Part shown: positions 48,240 through 59,175 of the stretch, piece by piece
Position numbering within the stretch: the stretch's first letter is position 1
Layout: each line of letters opens with the position of its first letter
Origin: Dactylis glomerata
Lineage: Eukaryota > Streptophyta > Magnoliopsida > Poales > Poaceae
Length of the DNA: 64,000 nt
Direction of reading: 5' to 3'
Assembly: GCA_007115705.1 (NCBI GenBank)
Contig: QXEO01000464.1
Coordinates: forward strand, 9,614,719 to 9,678,718
Notes under the pieces: model-generated
Told to the model about the DNA's origin: nothing
Databases searched by the model: none
What the model saw: the letters and a program-made list of their open reading frames with translations, nothing else
Translations under genes and position numbers: made by a program

Positions 48240-49692
48240 TAATCACTACTTCCAAAGGAAGCTTTGATTACATCAACTGTCACACTATAACAGGGTGACC
48301 AAAAAGGTGTCTCTTGGGTTTCCAAAGGAGTAGGTTGAGGCGTATAAATCAATAGCGGGATTTGCTCGTCTGCATGACGGATATGATACTCTAAGCCCAC
48401 TCGGTGAGAATACATCAAAGCTACACAGCATGTGACTAGGTCACAGAGATGGATTATCACAGTACAAGTAAACAGCAATAGCCGGTAATAAGATTGAACG
48501 AGGTATTGGGAATACCGACAATCAGATCTTTGGCTATGCTAGTATCAGCAAAGCAAAGGGAAAGGTACATTGCTTAGGGTTCAACGACTAAAATAATTTC
48601 ATATAATGCACAGGGATCATCACGGATCTCCAGATCCAATTGATGATCATTTATCGGAGAGAGATCTTCGTAATGTCTGTAGTGTTCTCGAACCGTCGGG
48701 TAACACAGTTAAGGGGTCTCAATGCTCGAGATCATTTTGGTAATATTCGGAAACATCGTATGATGATTTATGAGAGATGGAATAGTTCCAACTAAGTCTG
48801 AAATAGTTTCGATAGAGTCTGAAATAGTTTCGGTGGAGTCCAAAATGGTTCTAAAGGAGTCCGGAAGAGTTTAGGAGTGGCGAGGAATTAATTATAGGTA
48901 AATTAATATTAATTAAATGAATTAATATTGATTAAATAATTAATAAAATAAATTTCTACCCCTATTGGGCCTCTCCCGGAGAAGAGGCCCATGAAACCCT
49001 AGGCGCCCCCCCCCTTCACTGGGCTTGGGTGCCATGGGCCCTAGGCTTGGTCGGGCTAGGGTTAGGGTTTGAGGGGGGCCGGTTGGCCCTAGCCGCCGCG
49101 CCTTTGCTCCCTCCCTTGGCCGCCGCCCTAGGTTGCTTGGGGAGGGGGCAAGGTGCACCCCCTCCCCACTATATAAAGGGACCCTTGTGGGAGCTTAATC
49201 ATAATTTCCCACGAAAAAAAAGCCACAAGAGCTCCTCCACCTCCTTGGTGGGCCGGCCTCCTCCTAGGCCACCGCCCTCCTCTCTCTCTTCCTCCCACGT
49301 GGCCTCCTGAAGGGCTGCGTAGGTTAGAGACTTCATCACCGTTGCACGCCATCATGCTGCGGAGTTTCTGGATTCCATCCAACATCGTCTACTTCCGCAA
49401 TTTCGGCTGGATCAGGGATTCCAGAGATCATCGTGATCGCCCTACGTGTGCGAGTACGCGAAGGTGCCACTTGTGTGGCACCGGAGTTGTTGCTCCAAGA
49501 TATCCAACGACCTTGAGGTCAGCTACATCGTTTTCATCGTCAACGCTTATGAGGGAGCATAATCCCTGCATTCAGTCTACAAGGGTATGTCACCGAACTT
49601 CTGTTTACCGTTGCAGCATTACTGATAGATAGATCCTTGGGCAATTCGGGGTTGCGTAGAAATACATTTTTGTTATTTGCATCGAACCCCAA
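48240..49692 (+). repeat. 3' LTR of the second copia element
   Basis: The right end aaccccaaca at 49692 is clear. The left end is uncertain, somewhere near 48.1-48.3 kb. A TATA box, tatataaagg, is at 49170-49179 after a GC-rich tract (48.96-49.15 kb). Near 48790-48870 a phrase of the type gtctgaaatagtttcg is repeated several times. Confidence 0.75.
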
Positions 49693-49917
49693 CAATAAGG
49701 TAACCAAAAGACAGTTTCATGCACTAGCCACAAAAAGGTTGTTCATATATTTTGTTTTATGTTGTGAATAGTCATGCTGGCAATTTCAACCCCATTTTAA
49801 CAAAACCAAAAGAAAATGAAGGATAAAAAATATGTGTCGGTGAAGCGCAGGTAGCACGGGCGGAGACTAGATTTAGCAAACCCGAAACTGGTGATGATCC
49901 CTTCGTAGTAAACAATA
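49693..49917 (-). pseudogene. LINE 3' remnant left of the Helitron
   Basis: Read on the minus strand, this stretch continues the frame of the LINE piece ending at 56218: Glu-Glu on one side, Ile-Leu-Phe on the other, then a Ser-Pro-Val-x-Gly block as in L1-like plant ORF2 C-termini. It then decays. The adjacent copia element appears to have inserted into it. Confidence 0.5.
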
Positions 49918-52051
49918 CTAGCTGAATACCCGTGCGTTGCAATGGGTCTATAAATAGTAAAAAGTTTTATAAAAATATATTACATGAAAACTTTGTTTTT
50001 GAGTTTCACTGAAATATGATATTTTTTATCGGGGGCCGTTGATATTTAGTTTTTATAGGGAATCCCGTTGTATCCTCGCACGGACGTGTTTTTATCTTTT
50101 CCGGTGACACCGCTCTCATGCTTGGTCCGATTCAGAGTATTCATATTTATATGATATGTTGTTACAGAAAAATCAATAATGAAATATACCAATAACATCA
50201 ACATTACCGACAAGTAATATGGCTTGGAGGAAGTACAATATTTGTTATTTGTCAAATCCGGTTGGATAAAAATCGCCGCATGAAACACAACACCAAGTAG
50301 TTGGATGCAAAGATCTATTGTGCATATTGAATTTTATTCACCCATCTTTCAGAGATAGACAGAAAATGCAACCACGATTTCTTGCAGTCGGGCACTAAAA
50401 GGCAAAGAAGTTCATTCATCAAAATTTTACATAAATTGAAGCTAGCTTAAATCAAGTTATTTTGCAGAAAAGATCTCACCAAGTATGCTAGTACAAATAT
50501 CTGGCGATGTTACTCAACATAAGAAAACCTCCATGCCTTCATATATAGTATCCTATACCCATTTTACTCCAGAAAGTTTCTCTGAAACCTTTCTCTAGTG
50601 ATGCAGACTATCATTATCAAACTTCATATATAGTCTTCATCGTTAGGGAAAGTCCATTCTCTGAACCTGCAAGTTAACAAAGCAGCTAGTAGCACAATAG
50701 ACATTGTGGAAGGGTCGGAAACGAATTTTGAAGAATAGCCTGACGGACCAACGGTGTTGCTGCACTTCCCCTTCTTTGAACTATGGTAGCGCTCGCTCCA
50801 CCTTGTCCCCTCCAAGCCAGACCAAGAATTCCCGGAGCTCTGGGAGGGTAGGGGCCGATGATGGCAGTCTGATCTCGCGCTGGTATGTATCCACTCGTTT
50901 CTGCGCTCGGTGAGTGCATCACCAGGACGAAGTCACTGCCGCCATCGTACCTTTGCCAAATCGCCTATCTTCACACTTTGACCAGTCGCGCCAAATTTTA
51001 GCCTCGGTGGCCTTCCCTGTCTCCACCTGGAGCAACTACAGCTAATCGCCAGGGAGAACCGTTGTCGGCGGGGCAAACTCGCCACAAGAAACTGACCAGC
51101 CCATACACGCGCGATGGTGCGAAGGAGCCCTCATGGCAGAGAGCCGAGGCTTTGTCCTTGGCGGCATGTCTTCGAGCTCGCAACAAGGCAACCACAAAAA
51201 TCCAGGACATTGGCATCCTCCGCTCTGGGCAGTCGCGGGGATGCACTCGAGCCGGTAGATCGGGTCGGTTTAGAGTCGCTACCCCGTAGATCGTTGATGG
51301 GCAACAAATGCGTAAGCGGGGGCGCCGGGCGGCCGAGGACGGCGTGTGATGGCGGCGCCGCTAGGTCAGATTCGGTGAGGGAGGGCGGCATGAGCCAGGA
51401 GGAGGTGGAGCAGAGCGAGGCACGGAGGAAAACGAAACGGCTGACAAGAAAAAATTGGACGCTCGTGGGCTTTGACCCGGTTTGCCTCCGAGCGGAGTTG
51501 TCTGGGTGGAAGAGAAGGGAACTAAATGACCAAACCGGCGGTGAAGACCTGCGACGATGCGAACTCGCCTCGCCCCGGAGAGCCCTTGTGTGCACCGTCG
51601 TCCTCCTCCCCATCAGGCCCTCAAGCAGGCTCTCGGCGGGAGAAGCTCCATGGTCTTCTTCCTGCCCGCCTCCCCACCCGCTTCTGGCTTGATCCGGCCG
51701 ATTCCAGCTGTTCGCGAGCAGCTCGTCGCCCTAGACTCTTCCCCGCTCGATTCGTTCCTTTTACCCTGAGAATGAGCGGATCCCGCGGCCTCACGCCGAT
51801 GGGAGACGGGCAGGGGGCGCGCAGCGGCCTGACATTGGAAGGAGAGGCAGCGGGACTTTGGTGAGGGACCGTGAGTTGAGCAGGTGCGGAGGCGGAGGAG
51901 GGCGAGGTGGGAGTGCGGAGGTGACCAAATTTTTTTGACGTACCGAGGGACGGATGGGCCGGTTATTTTGACGTACGAAACTTTAGACCGGTTTTTTGAC
52001 GTACCATGGTTTTTGGACCATCACGACCTCTAGCAATATTATTAGTAGAGA
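49918..52051 (-). mobile_element. Helitron unit 1
   Basis: The 5' terminus is tctctactaataatat (52051 downwards). The 3' hairpin is at 49928-49947 (acccgtgcgttgcaatgggt on plus), then ctag at 49918-49921. The 50.7-51.95 kb part is GC-rich with several overlapping ORFs and no recognisable domain; the rest is AT-rich. Confidence 0.8.
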
Positions 52052-52052
52052 T

Positions 52053-53180
52053 ACCCGTGCGTTGCAATGGGTTAAAAAAAAGATTGAGGCTTGAGATTTT
52101 TTTTGAAAGGGGCTTGAGCTTGGACTGCTAACTTTTTCACCATATGAATATGGTGCCTTTCTCCTTTACTTTTTTTTTCATGTGCAACATCATTATCAGA
52201 ATGATCTTAGAGAATAACCAATATCAACTATCGTCTCGTTATTGTCTTAATCTGCAGTCGTAGTCACCTCTGTCCTCGGTGCATTGTCTTGCACTTGCCG
52301 CAACAAGAACGTCTCTATTAGTGATCTCTCTGCATTGTTCTTCTGTTGGCAACTATATGCTCAGCTTTAAATTTAGGTTGTACATTGTAATAAATTAATA
52401 ATTATGAACAAAATTTGAAAGGATCACGTGGTTTAATCTACCTAGCCAATTACCATAAGGATAAAAAAACAAATAGACATATGTAAAAAGGGAATATTCA
52501 GCTATGGTAATAAAACTATAAATTATTATTGCACAATTGTAGTGTACTTTGATTCAGTATTAGTGAGATGTTGTATAATTTTTCACACACTAAATAGCTT
52601 GGACATCTTTTATACTCATATACGCACACATCCAAAACAAAATTGCATCTTTATACTCCTGTTGAAAAGATAGGTCCACCTGCCACTCTAATTGTTGAAT
52701 AAAATTATTTTCTCTAGTACATTAGTACGTAGTACCAAAACAATTTACAGTACCAGCCTCCACCACAAGCTCTCTTATCTTCAACTTATTTTTAATATTC
52801 ATCTTCCTAGAGGCATCTTGCGTTCTCTCTCTATGCTGCTGCATCTTCCTCGCAAGGCAAGTTATATAGCCGGCCAAGTAGGCAAGCACTGCTCCTCCGA
52901 CCAAAACAATGCCACCAAACGTGTCTATTCGTTGTGGGGTTTCCATTTTTATGCTTAACCAATTTCTTCCAGACCTCTCTCAGATTTCCGAGGTCGTTCT
53001 CCATCGATAGAGCTAGAATTTGAGACAGAATTGGTCCAACGTCCGACTGATTTTTTATTGCGTGCGTCCACGGGTCACTGGTTTTTTCTACGCGCGCGGT
53101 GGTTTTCTTGACGTATGAAAGATTGTTCGACGTACCACACGGTTTTTTAACGTACCATAATTCGGTAACCATCACGCCCT
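52053..53180 (-). mobile_element. Helitron unit 2, both termini trimmed
   Basis: The 3' hairpin (52053-52072) abuts the 5' start of unit 1 with no ctag between. The 5' side ends at ccatcacgccct, so the tctctactaataata start is missing. Confidence 0.75.
52722..52946 (-). pseudogene. Small ORF in Helitron unit 2, possible captured fragment
   Basis: 74 codons from ATG 52946. Residues 10-32 form one hydrophobic segment (Gly-Gly-Ile-Val-Leu-Val-Gly-Gly type) followed by a basic, Arg/Lys-rich tail, as in a small single-span membrane protein. An overlapping frame upstream (to 53000) reads Glu-Val-Trp-Lys-Lys-Leu-Val-Lys and could be the same gene after a frame change. I do not recognise the family. 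It may be a gene fragment carried by the Helitron, or chance. Confidence 0.3.
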
Positions 53181-53181
53181 G

Positions 53182-56100
53182 TGCCCGTGCGTTGCTACGG
53201 GGTAAAAACGTCACTTGTGCATAAAAATTATTAAATATGACTTCGATACCATTGAGGAACAAACAATTTAAAAAATTGATTGAAAATTCATATAAGGGGA
53301 TTAACATCCGTATATACCTTTTTATTTAGAAACCTGGACCAACCATACTATCCACGAAACTTTCTGGCCTTTTTCATAGCATCAAATGTGTAAGAGACAA
53401 AAAAAATAAGTAAGGTCTACCACAAAACTCAAGGACATGTACAGTTATAGATGAACACTGATTTAATGAATCTGACATTTATACAAACATCTATTCTTGC
53501 TCCACTCTGTGGTCGCTGTAACAATATTGATTACCTGCCACTTTTTGGTATATCTGCTTGGTTCCAAATAGAAATACATACTAACATCTTTTCACCCATA
53601 CACTCAACTTTGGCATGCTCCCTATACGCTAATATACTTTCTAGTTCAAAGATTTGAAAACCAGCAGCAGCTCAGCTTTGACGTTTTGGGGCGGTGATTG
53701 TTGGGGATTAGAAAGATATCTGCTTAGTTCCAAGAAGTACAACCCATCTACCCTAGTTCTAAATCCGATATGAAATACTCGACATTCCAGGCCGTAATAG
53801 CCCCCAATTTCCTTCAAAACCCAAGAAAAATAAATAGATTTCACCATTAGCCATATCATCTGGCAGCCAATCCTACTCCAAACTATGATTATACATCACA
53901 TTATTTGAAGAATTATAGGCATGGCCGCACATGCCAACAACTGTCAGCTTGTTTTATTAAGAGAAATACACACAACAGTCCGTCTACACTAATTGATGTA
54001 TCACAAGTTTTAGCGATTATAACAAAGACAGTACATGTATTTTGCTGATCCTATTGAAAGCGGCATGCTTCTTTGAAAGCATATCCTACGGAGCCTTTTG
54101 CATCAGCCATAGCTAGGGGTGGATATCGAGCCAGCTCGACTCAACTCGACTCAACTCGTAAATACTCATTAATTAACGAGCTAGCTCGACTCAACTCGTT
54201 AACTAAACGAGCTCCAAACCTCAACTCGGCTCGACTCAATTAAAACTCGAGTTGGCTCAATAAACTCATCAAGCTCGGTAAGAAACTTGAGCAACATAGC
54301 ACCATAGCATGTATATGGTGAATAGAAAATAGTCCACAATATAACGTAAACTTACAAATTAAAAAGTTTCTTAGAAGTCCACCATACCTTACATTAAAAG
54401 TGACTCCATGAATAATTCATGATAAGATATCACATAGTTTTTTAATAGTACAAGTAGATATATTGCGAGCTAAATGAGTTTAATGAGTACTCGTAACTCG
54501 ACTCATTAAACTCGTTTTCTTAACGAGCTAAAAGTGCCAGCTTGGCTTGACTTGTTAGTGTCCGAGTTCGAGCCGAGTTGAGCCGAGTTTTCGAGTACTC
54601 ATTAAACTCATGAGTTTCGAGTTTTATTTCCACCCCTAGCCATAGCATAGTTGCAGTTATAAAAAGTATCTGGCTATAGGCACTAAAAAAGAAAATTTGA
54701 CCTTATGAGGCTAGCAAATCAATTATCTTTTAGAGTTTACAGGTGTTAAAGGTACGCTATAAAAAAATAATATTGATCACTAAATGTAATCCACATCTGC
54801 AATTGTCAGGGGTTTCACTTCTTTTTGTGAGAAGCTCCTCAAGCCGTCACCATGATGAGCGACATCATGAACACCAGTATTTCCCGGCATCAACACACAT
54901 ATTAGCTACATGAACTACTTCCCTGGAATCAATTGTCAAGTATATTGTTATGATCTAAGTTCTAGGACATGTGCAATTTGTAATCTCAGATATGTGTAAT
55001 TGAAGTTGTTCAGTCACCAATCAAAAGCATATGCTAGAAGTTGGCATTCTGTGACATCTATCTAGAGGATCTACTTAACATGGTTTGCATTTGCTAGCAC
55101 CTGCTATAGTCAGACCTTAACCCTATGTGCTAACATAGTAGAATCAGCTACTTTGCAAGTTCAGTTAACAATCAATTTCATAAGCTAATTGGTAGTAATT
55201 TAGATGAGATATTTGAATGCAGATAAGTGTTATTATCTGCACACTTCGTCAACTAAAGATAATTCGAAGAATCTGAAGCAATTGCCATATTTTTATATGC
55301 TTATAAAGTGATAAGAACGGACTATACCAAAATTGTTGCATAAATAAACCTCGTTATATATATCTGAAACATGAGGTTAAGTTCAAAATATGGTGGAGTG
55401 AGCTTCTGCTTTATTATTTTGTACTGTACAAAGCAATCACTCCAAGTTACAGATACTGAAATAAAGCAAAGCAATATTTCAGTTAGATACTGAATTAAAG
55501 CAAGTACACATACCAAGAGACAACCAGCTGAATAGGCCACATTCCACTATGTGTGGACTGTTGAGATGCTCCAGGAGGAGGCCGATCATTAGCATGGTGG
55601 ACAAAGCATGGCCGTGGCAGTGACTGTGGATCAACACAATGACAGGTTGGTCATGGCGAGCACCACGTCAACCTCTGGCAGGCTCCAGCAGCTCCATGTG
55701 TTTGTCGCTAGATCCTCACCGGAAGACGAATCCATCCCTCTATAGGCGCGAAGGACCAGCTCCATTCGGATTAGGACTTGCAGCTCCGGCTCGACGTAGG
55801 GGAATCCGACCTCGCGAGCCCCGATGGACAGCTCTACCTCCACCTCCACGCAGATCAGGGGCGTCCGGTAAAGTACCCCGCATACTCCGTGAGATGCTCC
55901 TCTGTAATCTCAACTTCCGGCGGCGCAATCCCTGATTTCCCCAGCAAGACTCAGGTCCTAGTCGCCGCCTGTCCGCCGTTCTGGTCGTCGCCGTCCTAGA
56001 TTCCGGCCGCCGCCATGGAGTCAAAGCAGGAAGAGGGGGATCGAGCGGCATAGCGATGGGATCGTCGGCGTCGGCGGGGGTTCGGGCCTGGGTGCTCCCG

Positions 56101-56216
56101 TGCGAGGAAGAAATCGGGAGGACTGGTTTTTTTGACGTACGAGATTAGACCCGGTTTATTTTAACGTATCAAGGTTTTGTAACCATCACGTCCTCAAGCC
56201 GTATTATTAGTAAAGA
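53182..56216 (-). mobile_element. Helitron unit 3
   Basis: The 5' terminus at 56216 is tctttactaataatac and the 3' hairpin is at 53182-53202. It is GC-rich at 55.6-56.1 kb with no recognisable domain. A hAT MITE is inserted at 54114-54638. Confidence 0.8.
54106..54646. mobile_element. hAT-type MITE, 525 bp, with 8-bp target duplication
   Basis: The element is 54114-54638, with termini taggggtgga and tccaccccta approximately inverted and the duplication gccatagc at 54106-54113 and 54639-54646. Subterminal regions are packed with actcgactcaa, gagctcg and gagccgagttgag words in both orientations. There is no transposase. Confidence 0.88.
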
Positions 56217-56217
56217 T

Positions 56218-56765
56218 TTCTTCCAAAACACAGGAGCCTAATCTCTTGATGCTACCATCTAGGCCCACTGCTTTCCACACTTCCCTTGCTCGATGGCAAG
56301 TAAAGAGTAAATTTCGAATATCCTCCAGTCATGACAAACAAATAGGGCATTGTGCAGGAACCCGTATGTGCCGATCAGCAAGAATAGTTCTTCCTGGAAG
56401 AACTCCATGCAGTGCGCGCCATACATTTTTTCTTTACTTTCCTAGGAACTTTTAGTTTCCATACTTCATACCAGACTGTCTTGTTTGCCCATCACCTCGC
56501 CGCCTATGACTTGATGTTCCCTATATGTATAATATGCAAATATCATAGAAAATTGATGGGATTTTGACTCATGCCAAGCTACAAATTCATCATGCAGATT
56601 CTCTCTTAACGGTATCATTAATATCTTCTGAGAATCAATCAGGCAGAAATTTTCTCTTATTAGAAGGGCAATACTATCTACCGGGGTCCGATGGGAGCCA
56701 AATATCGGAACTGTTCAACGCCGTCGATCGCATCCAGAATAGAACGTTTGGGCTTGCATTAGCTT
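56218..56765 (-). pseudogene. L1-like LINE ORF2 C-terminus (connection and zf-RVT domains)
   Basis: The minus strand, with frame changes, reads as the C-terminal part of a plant L1-like ORF2. It has an Ala-Trp-His block, a Ser-Ala-Tyr-Tyr-like block near 56540, then the zf-RVT domain with Trp-Arg-Ala-Leu-His-Gly-Val-Leu-Pro, Cys-Pro-x-Cys and an Arg-Glu-Val-Trp block (56250-56440). The missing upstream RT part is found at 61005-61560 in the same orientation. The Helitron at 49918-56216 cuts it on the left. Confidence 0.75.
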
Positions 56766-56863
56766 TTTTTTCAATTAGTACGCCCCATTCACGACGCATC
56801 CATTAATGAAGCAATAGGACGAAATCTCCTCCCTTAATCGGCCGCACTGCTCATGTCCCCTCC
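56766..56863. other. Left flank of an insertion in the LINE
   Basis: Position 56766 starts with eight T, which would be poly(A) on the minus strand, then unique sequence runs up to the small LTR element. Together with 59176-61004 it separates the two LINE parts. Confidence 0.35.
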
Positions 56864-56868
56864 CCCAC

Positions 56869-57056
56869 TGTAGAAGGGGTAGGGGGAGAGAGAGATTGGC
56901 GGAATATGGTGGATATATTATTGAGCCTCTCGGGCGAGTATATATAGACGTACAACGGACCGACTTGGAGTACAAGACAAGGCATAGACTTGGAGTACAA
57001 GACAAGTATCCTATCTCTATCCTAATCTAGCCGTGTACAACATGTATACTCTAACA
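56869..57056 (-). repeat. 3' LTR of the small LTR element
   Basis: 188 bp, tgtagaagg to ctctaaca on the plus strand. A TATA-type word, tatatata, around 56938-56945 would serve minus-strand transcription. The phrase cttggagtacaagacaag occurs twice within it. Confidence 0.9.
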
Positions 57057-58971
57057 TCCCCCCGCAGTCGTAGCGGTAGCGTCGTGAACAGCTGGAGCGT
57101 CGCGAACGGTCAGACTGGAGAGAAAACCGAAGTAGACCAGTGCGCTGACATCCCCCCGCAGTGGTAGCGGAAACGTCGTGGACAGTGTCACGTCGCAGAA
57201 GCTTGGACCGTAGAGAATGCTGGTGAGGAGCTCAGGCGAGGTGGTAGCCCTTGTGCCGATGTCGAGGGAGCCGAGAGCGGTGGGTGCTGCAACCTTGGTC
57301 GAGGTAGCCGTGCGAGGGGTCGCCGTGGTCGATGTCGTGGCGAGTGCCGATGACGAGGTAGCCGCAGATGAAGCCGCAGGCGCGTAGGGCGCCGTAGAAG
57401 GACGGAGACGCGTCGAGGCAGTCGTCGGGGAGAGCGATGCCGAAGTCGATGCAGTCCGAGCCGTCGAGGACGAGGTGCGGCCATGGCTTTGCCAGAACCA
57501 GACGCACGTCGGGGACGAAGGCATACTCCGGTTGTGCCAAAACCGAGTACGCGAAGATGAATACGGGGACGAGGCGCTGTGACCGAGCTTGCCAGACTCG
57601 GGAGCGCGTCGGGGACGAAGGCAAGCACCGATGTTGCCAGTACCGGGCGTGCGAAGAACGGGACCAGTTGAAACAACTTCACGCCATGTCGGAGAAGAGA
57701 CTAGCAGAGAAGGAGTCCACGACGGTTGCGAGGCGCAGAGCGGCGAAGAGAGAGGGTGCCGATGTAGCCCGCGGTTGTCGGAGTAGACGAGCAGGTGTGG
57801 TTATGAACAAGGCGATGACGCTGGCGATGAAGGCGTGCTGGACGTAGACGTAGAAGACGGCGAACTAGCGACGACCAAGAGTGGTCATGCTAGATGCCTA
57901 GACAAGCGGAGGGGTAGTCGGCGGGACCTGCTACGGCCAGGAGGGCCATGCAGGTTACCTGTGGAGATGCGGCGGCGGTACTCGAAGTAGGCGAGGAAGA
58001 ACCCAGCGGCGCGACGAAGACCATGCGCGGACGGCGACATCCCATGCCGAGGGAGGTGGCGCGGGGGAAGCCAGCGACGTCCTCGCGAGGTGACGGCGAT
58101 GACCGCGTGCAGCGACGCAACGGCCCGATGGGACGGCGCGGCTGCAGGGCGCGAGTCGGTGCAGCGGCGTGAGAACCACCAGCGACGTACATGCCGGAGA
58201 AGGCACGTTAGTAGCCGGCGGCGGGAACCAAAGGCGGCGACGCTACGGCCCGAAGGGGCGACGCAGCGGCAGCCCGATGCTCGAACGGTGGTAGGCGCGT
58301 GCTCGGGGACGTACTTGGCGGAGACGAGCGTCAGATCAGTTGATCAGACCGACGGCGGCGCTGTACGCGCCAAGTCCTAGACGACGGCACACAGATCGGA
58401 ACCCGTGGCGTCGTTGTCGGTGAAGTCCCTGGCGATGACGGCGAAGACGGACCGGCGATGGAGACCGCGCAGGCGTGGAGCCGGTAGTGACGCACCGAGG
58501 CGTCCCTCGGACGACGCGTCCGACGTTGCCGCGTGGTTGGTGAAGGCGAGCCGGCCGGTGCGGAGTCGGCGCTGGCGAGACGACCGCGACAGCCTATGGA
58601 GGTAGGCGCCGCAGCCGACCGAGGGACCGCGACAGCCGGCAAGAGCCGACCGAAGCGGCGACGGCGCCAGCGCGTCGGCCGCGATAGCCGGCGTATGGGT
58701 GGCCGCCGGTGCGAGATCGACGCCGAGGTTGGAGTAGAGGCGCGTGGTGACGGCGGCGGTGGGCGACGCAATCCGATCTAAGATCGGTAAACCAAAAAGA
58801 AAACGCCGGTCAAGCGACCGGCGAGAAAAAGACGTAGGGCAGCCAATCAACCGATCGGCGGACGAACCCTAATACGGGCGGCGCGGCCCCCGGCGGAGAT
58901 CATGGAGATCGACCTCCCCGGGGGCGGCGCGGTGCGGAAGCGGGGCGGCGGCTAGGTCAAGGTTCGGCGCC
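57057..58971 (-). other. GC-rich cargo of the small LTR element, no family recognised
   Basis: Several long overlapping minus-strand ORFs exist, but high GC content makes such ORFs common. A stretch near 57232-57624 reads with mixed, protein-like composition (Asp-Cys-Ile-Asp-Phe-Gly, Cys-Gly-Phe-Ile-Cys-Gly-Tyr). Another near 57960-58030 ends in a splice-donor-like cacag/gtaacc. These may be captured gene pieces, but I cannot name a source. The tccccccgcagt motif next to the LTR is repeated at 57150-57161. Confidence 0.35.
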
Positions 58972-58983
58972 GCTCTGATACCA
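58972..58983 (-). promoter_or_regulatory. Primer-binding site, initiator tRNA-Met
   Basis: Plus gctctgatacca equals minus tggtatcagagc, directly adjoining the 5' LTR at 58984. Confidence 0.9.
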
Positions 58984-59170
58984 TGTAGAAGGGGTAGGGG
59001 GAGAGAGGTATGGCGGAATATGGTGGATATATTATTGAGCCTCTCGGGCGAGTATATATAGACGTACAACGGACCGACTTGGAGTACAAGACAAGGCATA
59101 GACTTGGAGTACAAGACAAGTATCCTATCTCTATCCTAATCTAGCCGTGTACAACATGTATACTCTAACA
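58984..59170 (-). repeat. 5' LTR of the small LTR element
   Basis: 187 bp, differing from the other LTR by a few bases near gagagaggtatgg. The right neighbour is the second cccac. Confidence 0.9.
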
Positions 59171-59175
59171 CCCAC

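Larger units (their letters stand above)
43243..49692 (+). mobile_element. Second Ty1/copia element, decayed, 5' LTR truncated
   Basis: The last 393 bp of the 5' LTR (43243-43635) match the end of the 3' LTR (about 49306-49692). Between them lie a tRNA-Met primer-binding site, gag remnants, and AT-rich decayed pol with a Stowaway insertion. LTR blocks around 48280-48700 resemble those of the copia array at 8.5-8.95 kb, so the two families are related but clearly different. Confidence 0.85.
49918..56216 (-). mobile_element. Composite of three head-to-tail non-autonomous Helitrons
   Basis: Read on the minus strand, the block starts tctttactaataatac (from 56216) and ends with a hairpin and ctag (49921-49918). 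It is flanked by A on the 5' side and T on the 3' side, the Helitron insertion pattern. Two more 3' hairpins and one more 5' start occur inside, giving units 49918-52051, 52053-53180 and 53182-56216. Near its 5' end each unit has two or three copies of a ttttttgacgtac-type word. No Rep or helicase was seen, so all are non-autonomous. Confidence 0.8.
56864..59175 (-). mobile_element. Small complete LTR element, 2302 bp, with target duplication cccac
   Basis: The LTRs are 56869-57056 (188 bp) and 58984-59170 (187 bp), nearly identical, with cccac at 56864-56868 and 59171-59175. The primer-binding site is at 58972-58983, directly next to the right LTR, so the element lies on the minus strand. 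A g-rich polypurine tract (minus tgcgggggga) abuts the left LTR at 57057. There is no gag, protease or polymerase. The 1.93-kb internal part is very GC-rich. The build is TRIM-like, though longer than most TRIMs. Confidence 0.88.

Noticed and set aside
51114..51864. 192-codon ORF and overlapping frames in Helitron unit 1
   Set aside because: GC-rich stretch with open frames on both strands and low-complexity Arg/Pro/Ser composition; no domain recognised.
57188..58850. Many 130-164-codon ORFs in the small LTR element
   Set aside because: Mutually overlapping frames rich in Arg, Pro, Ala and Thr. Treated as cargo of unknown origin and not called as genes.
58972..58983. tRNA-Met-like sequences at this and other sites
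   Set aside because: They are 12-17-base primer-binding sites next to LTRs, not tRNA genes; no cloverleaf surrounds them.
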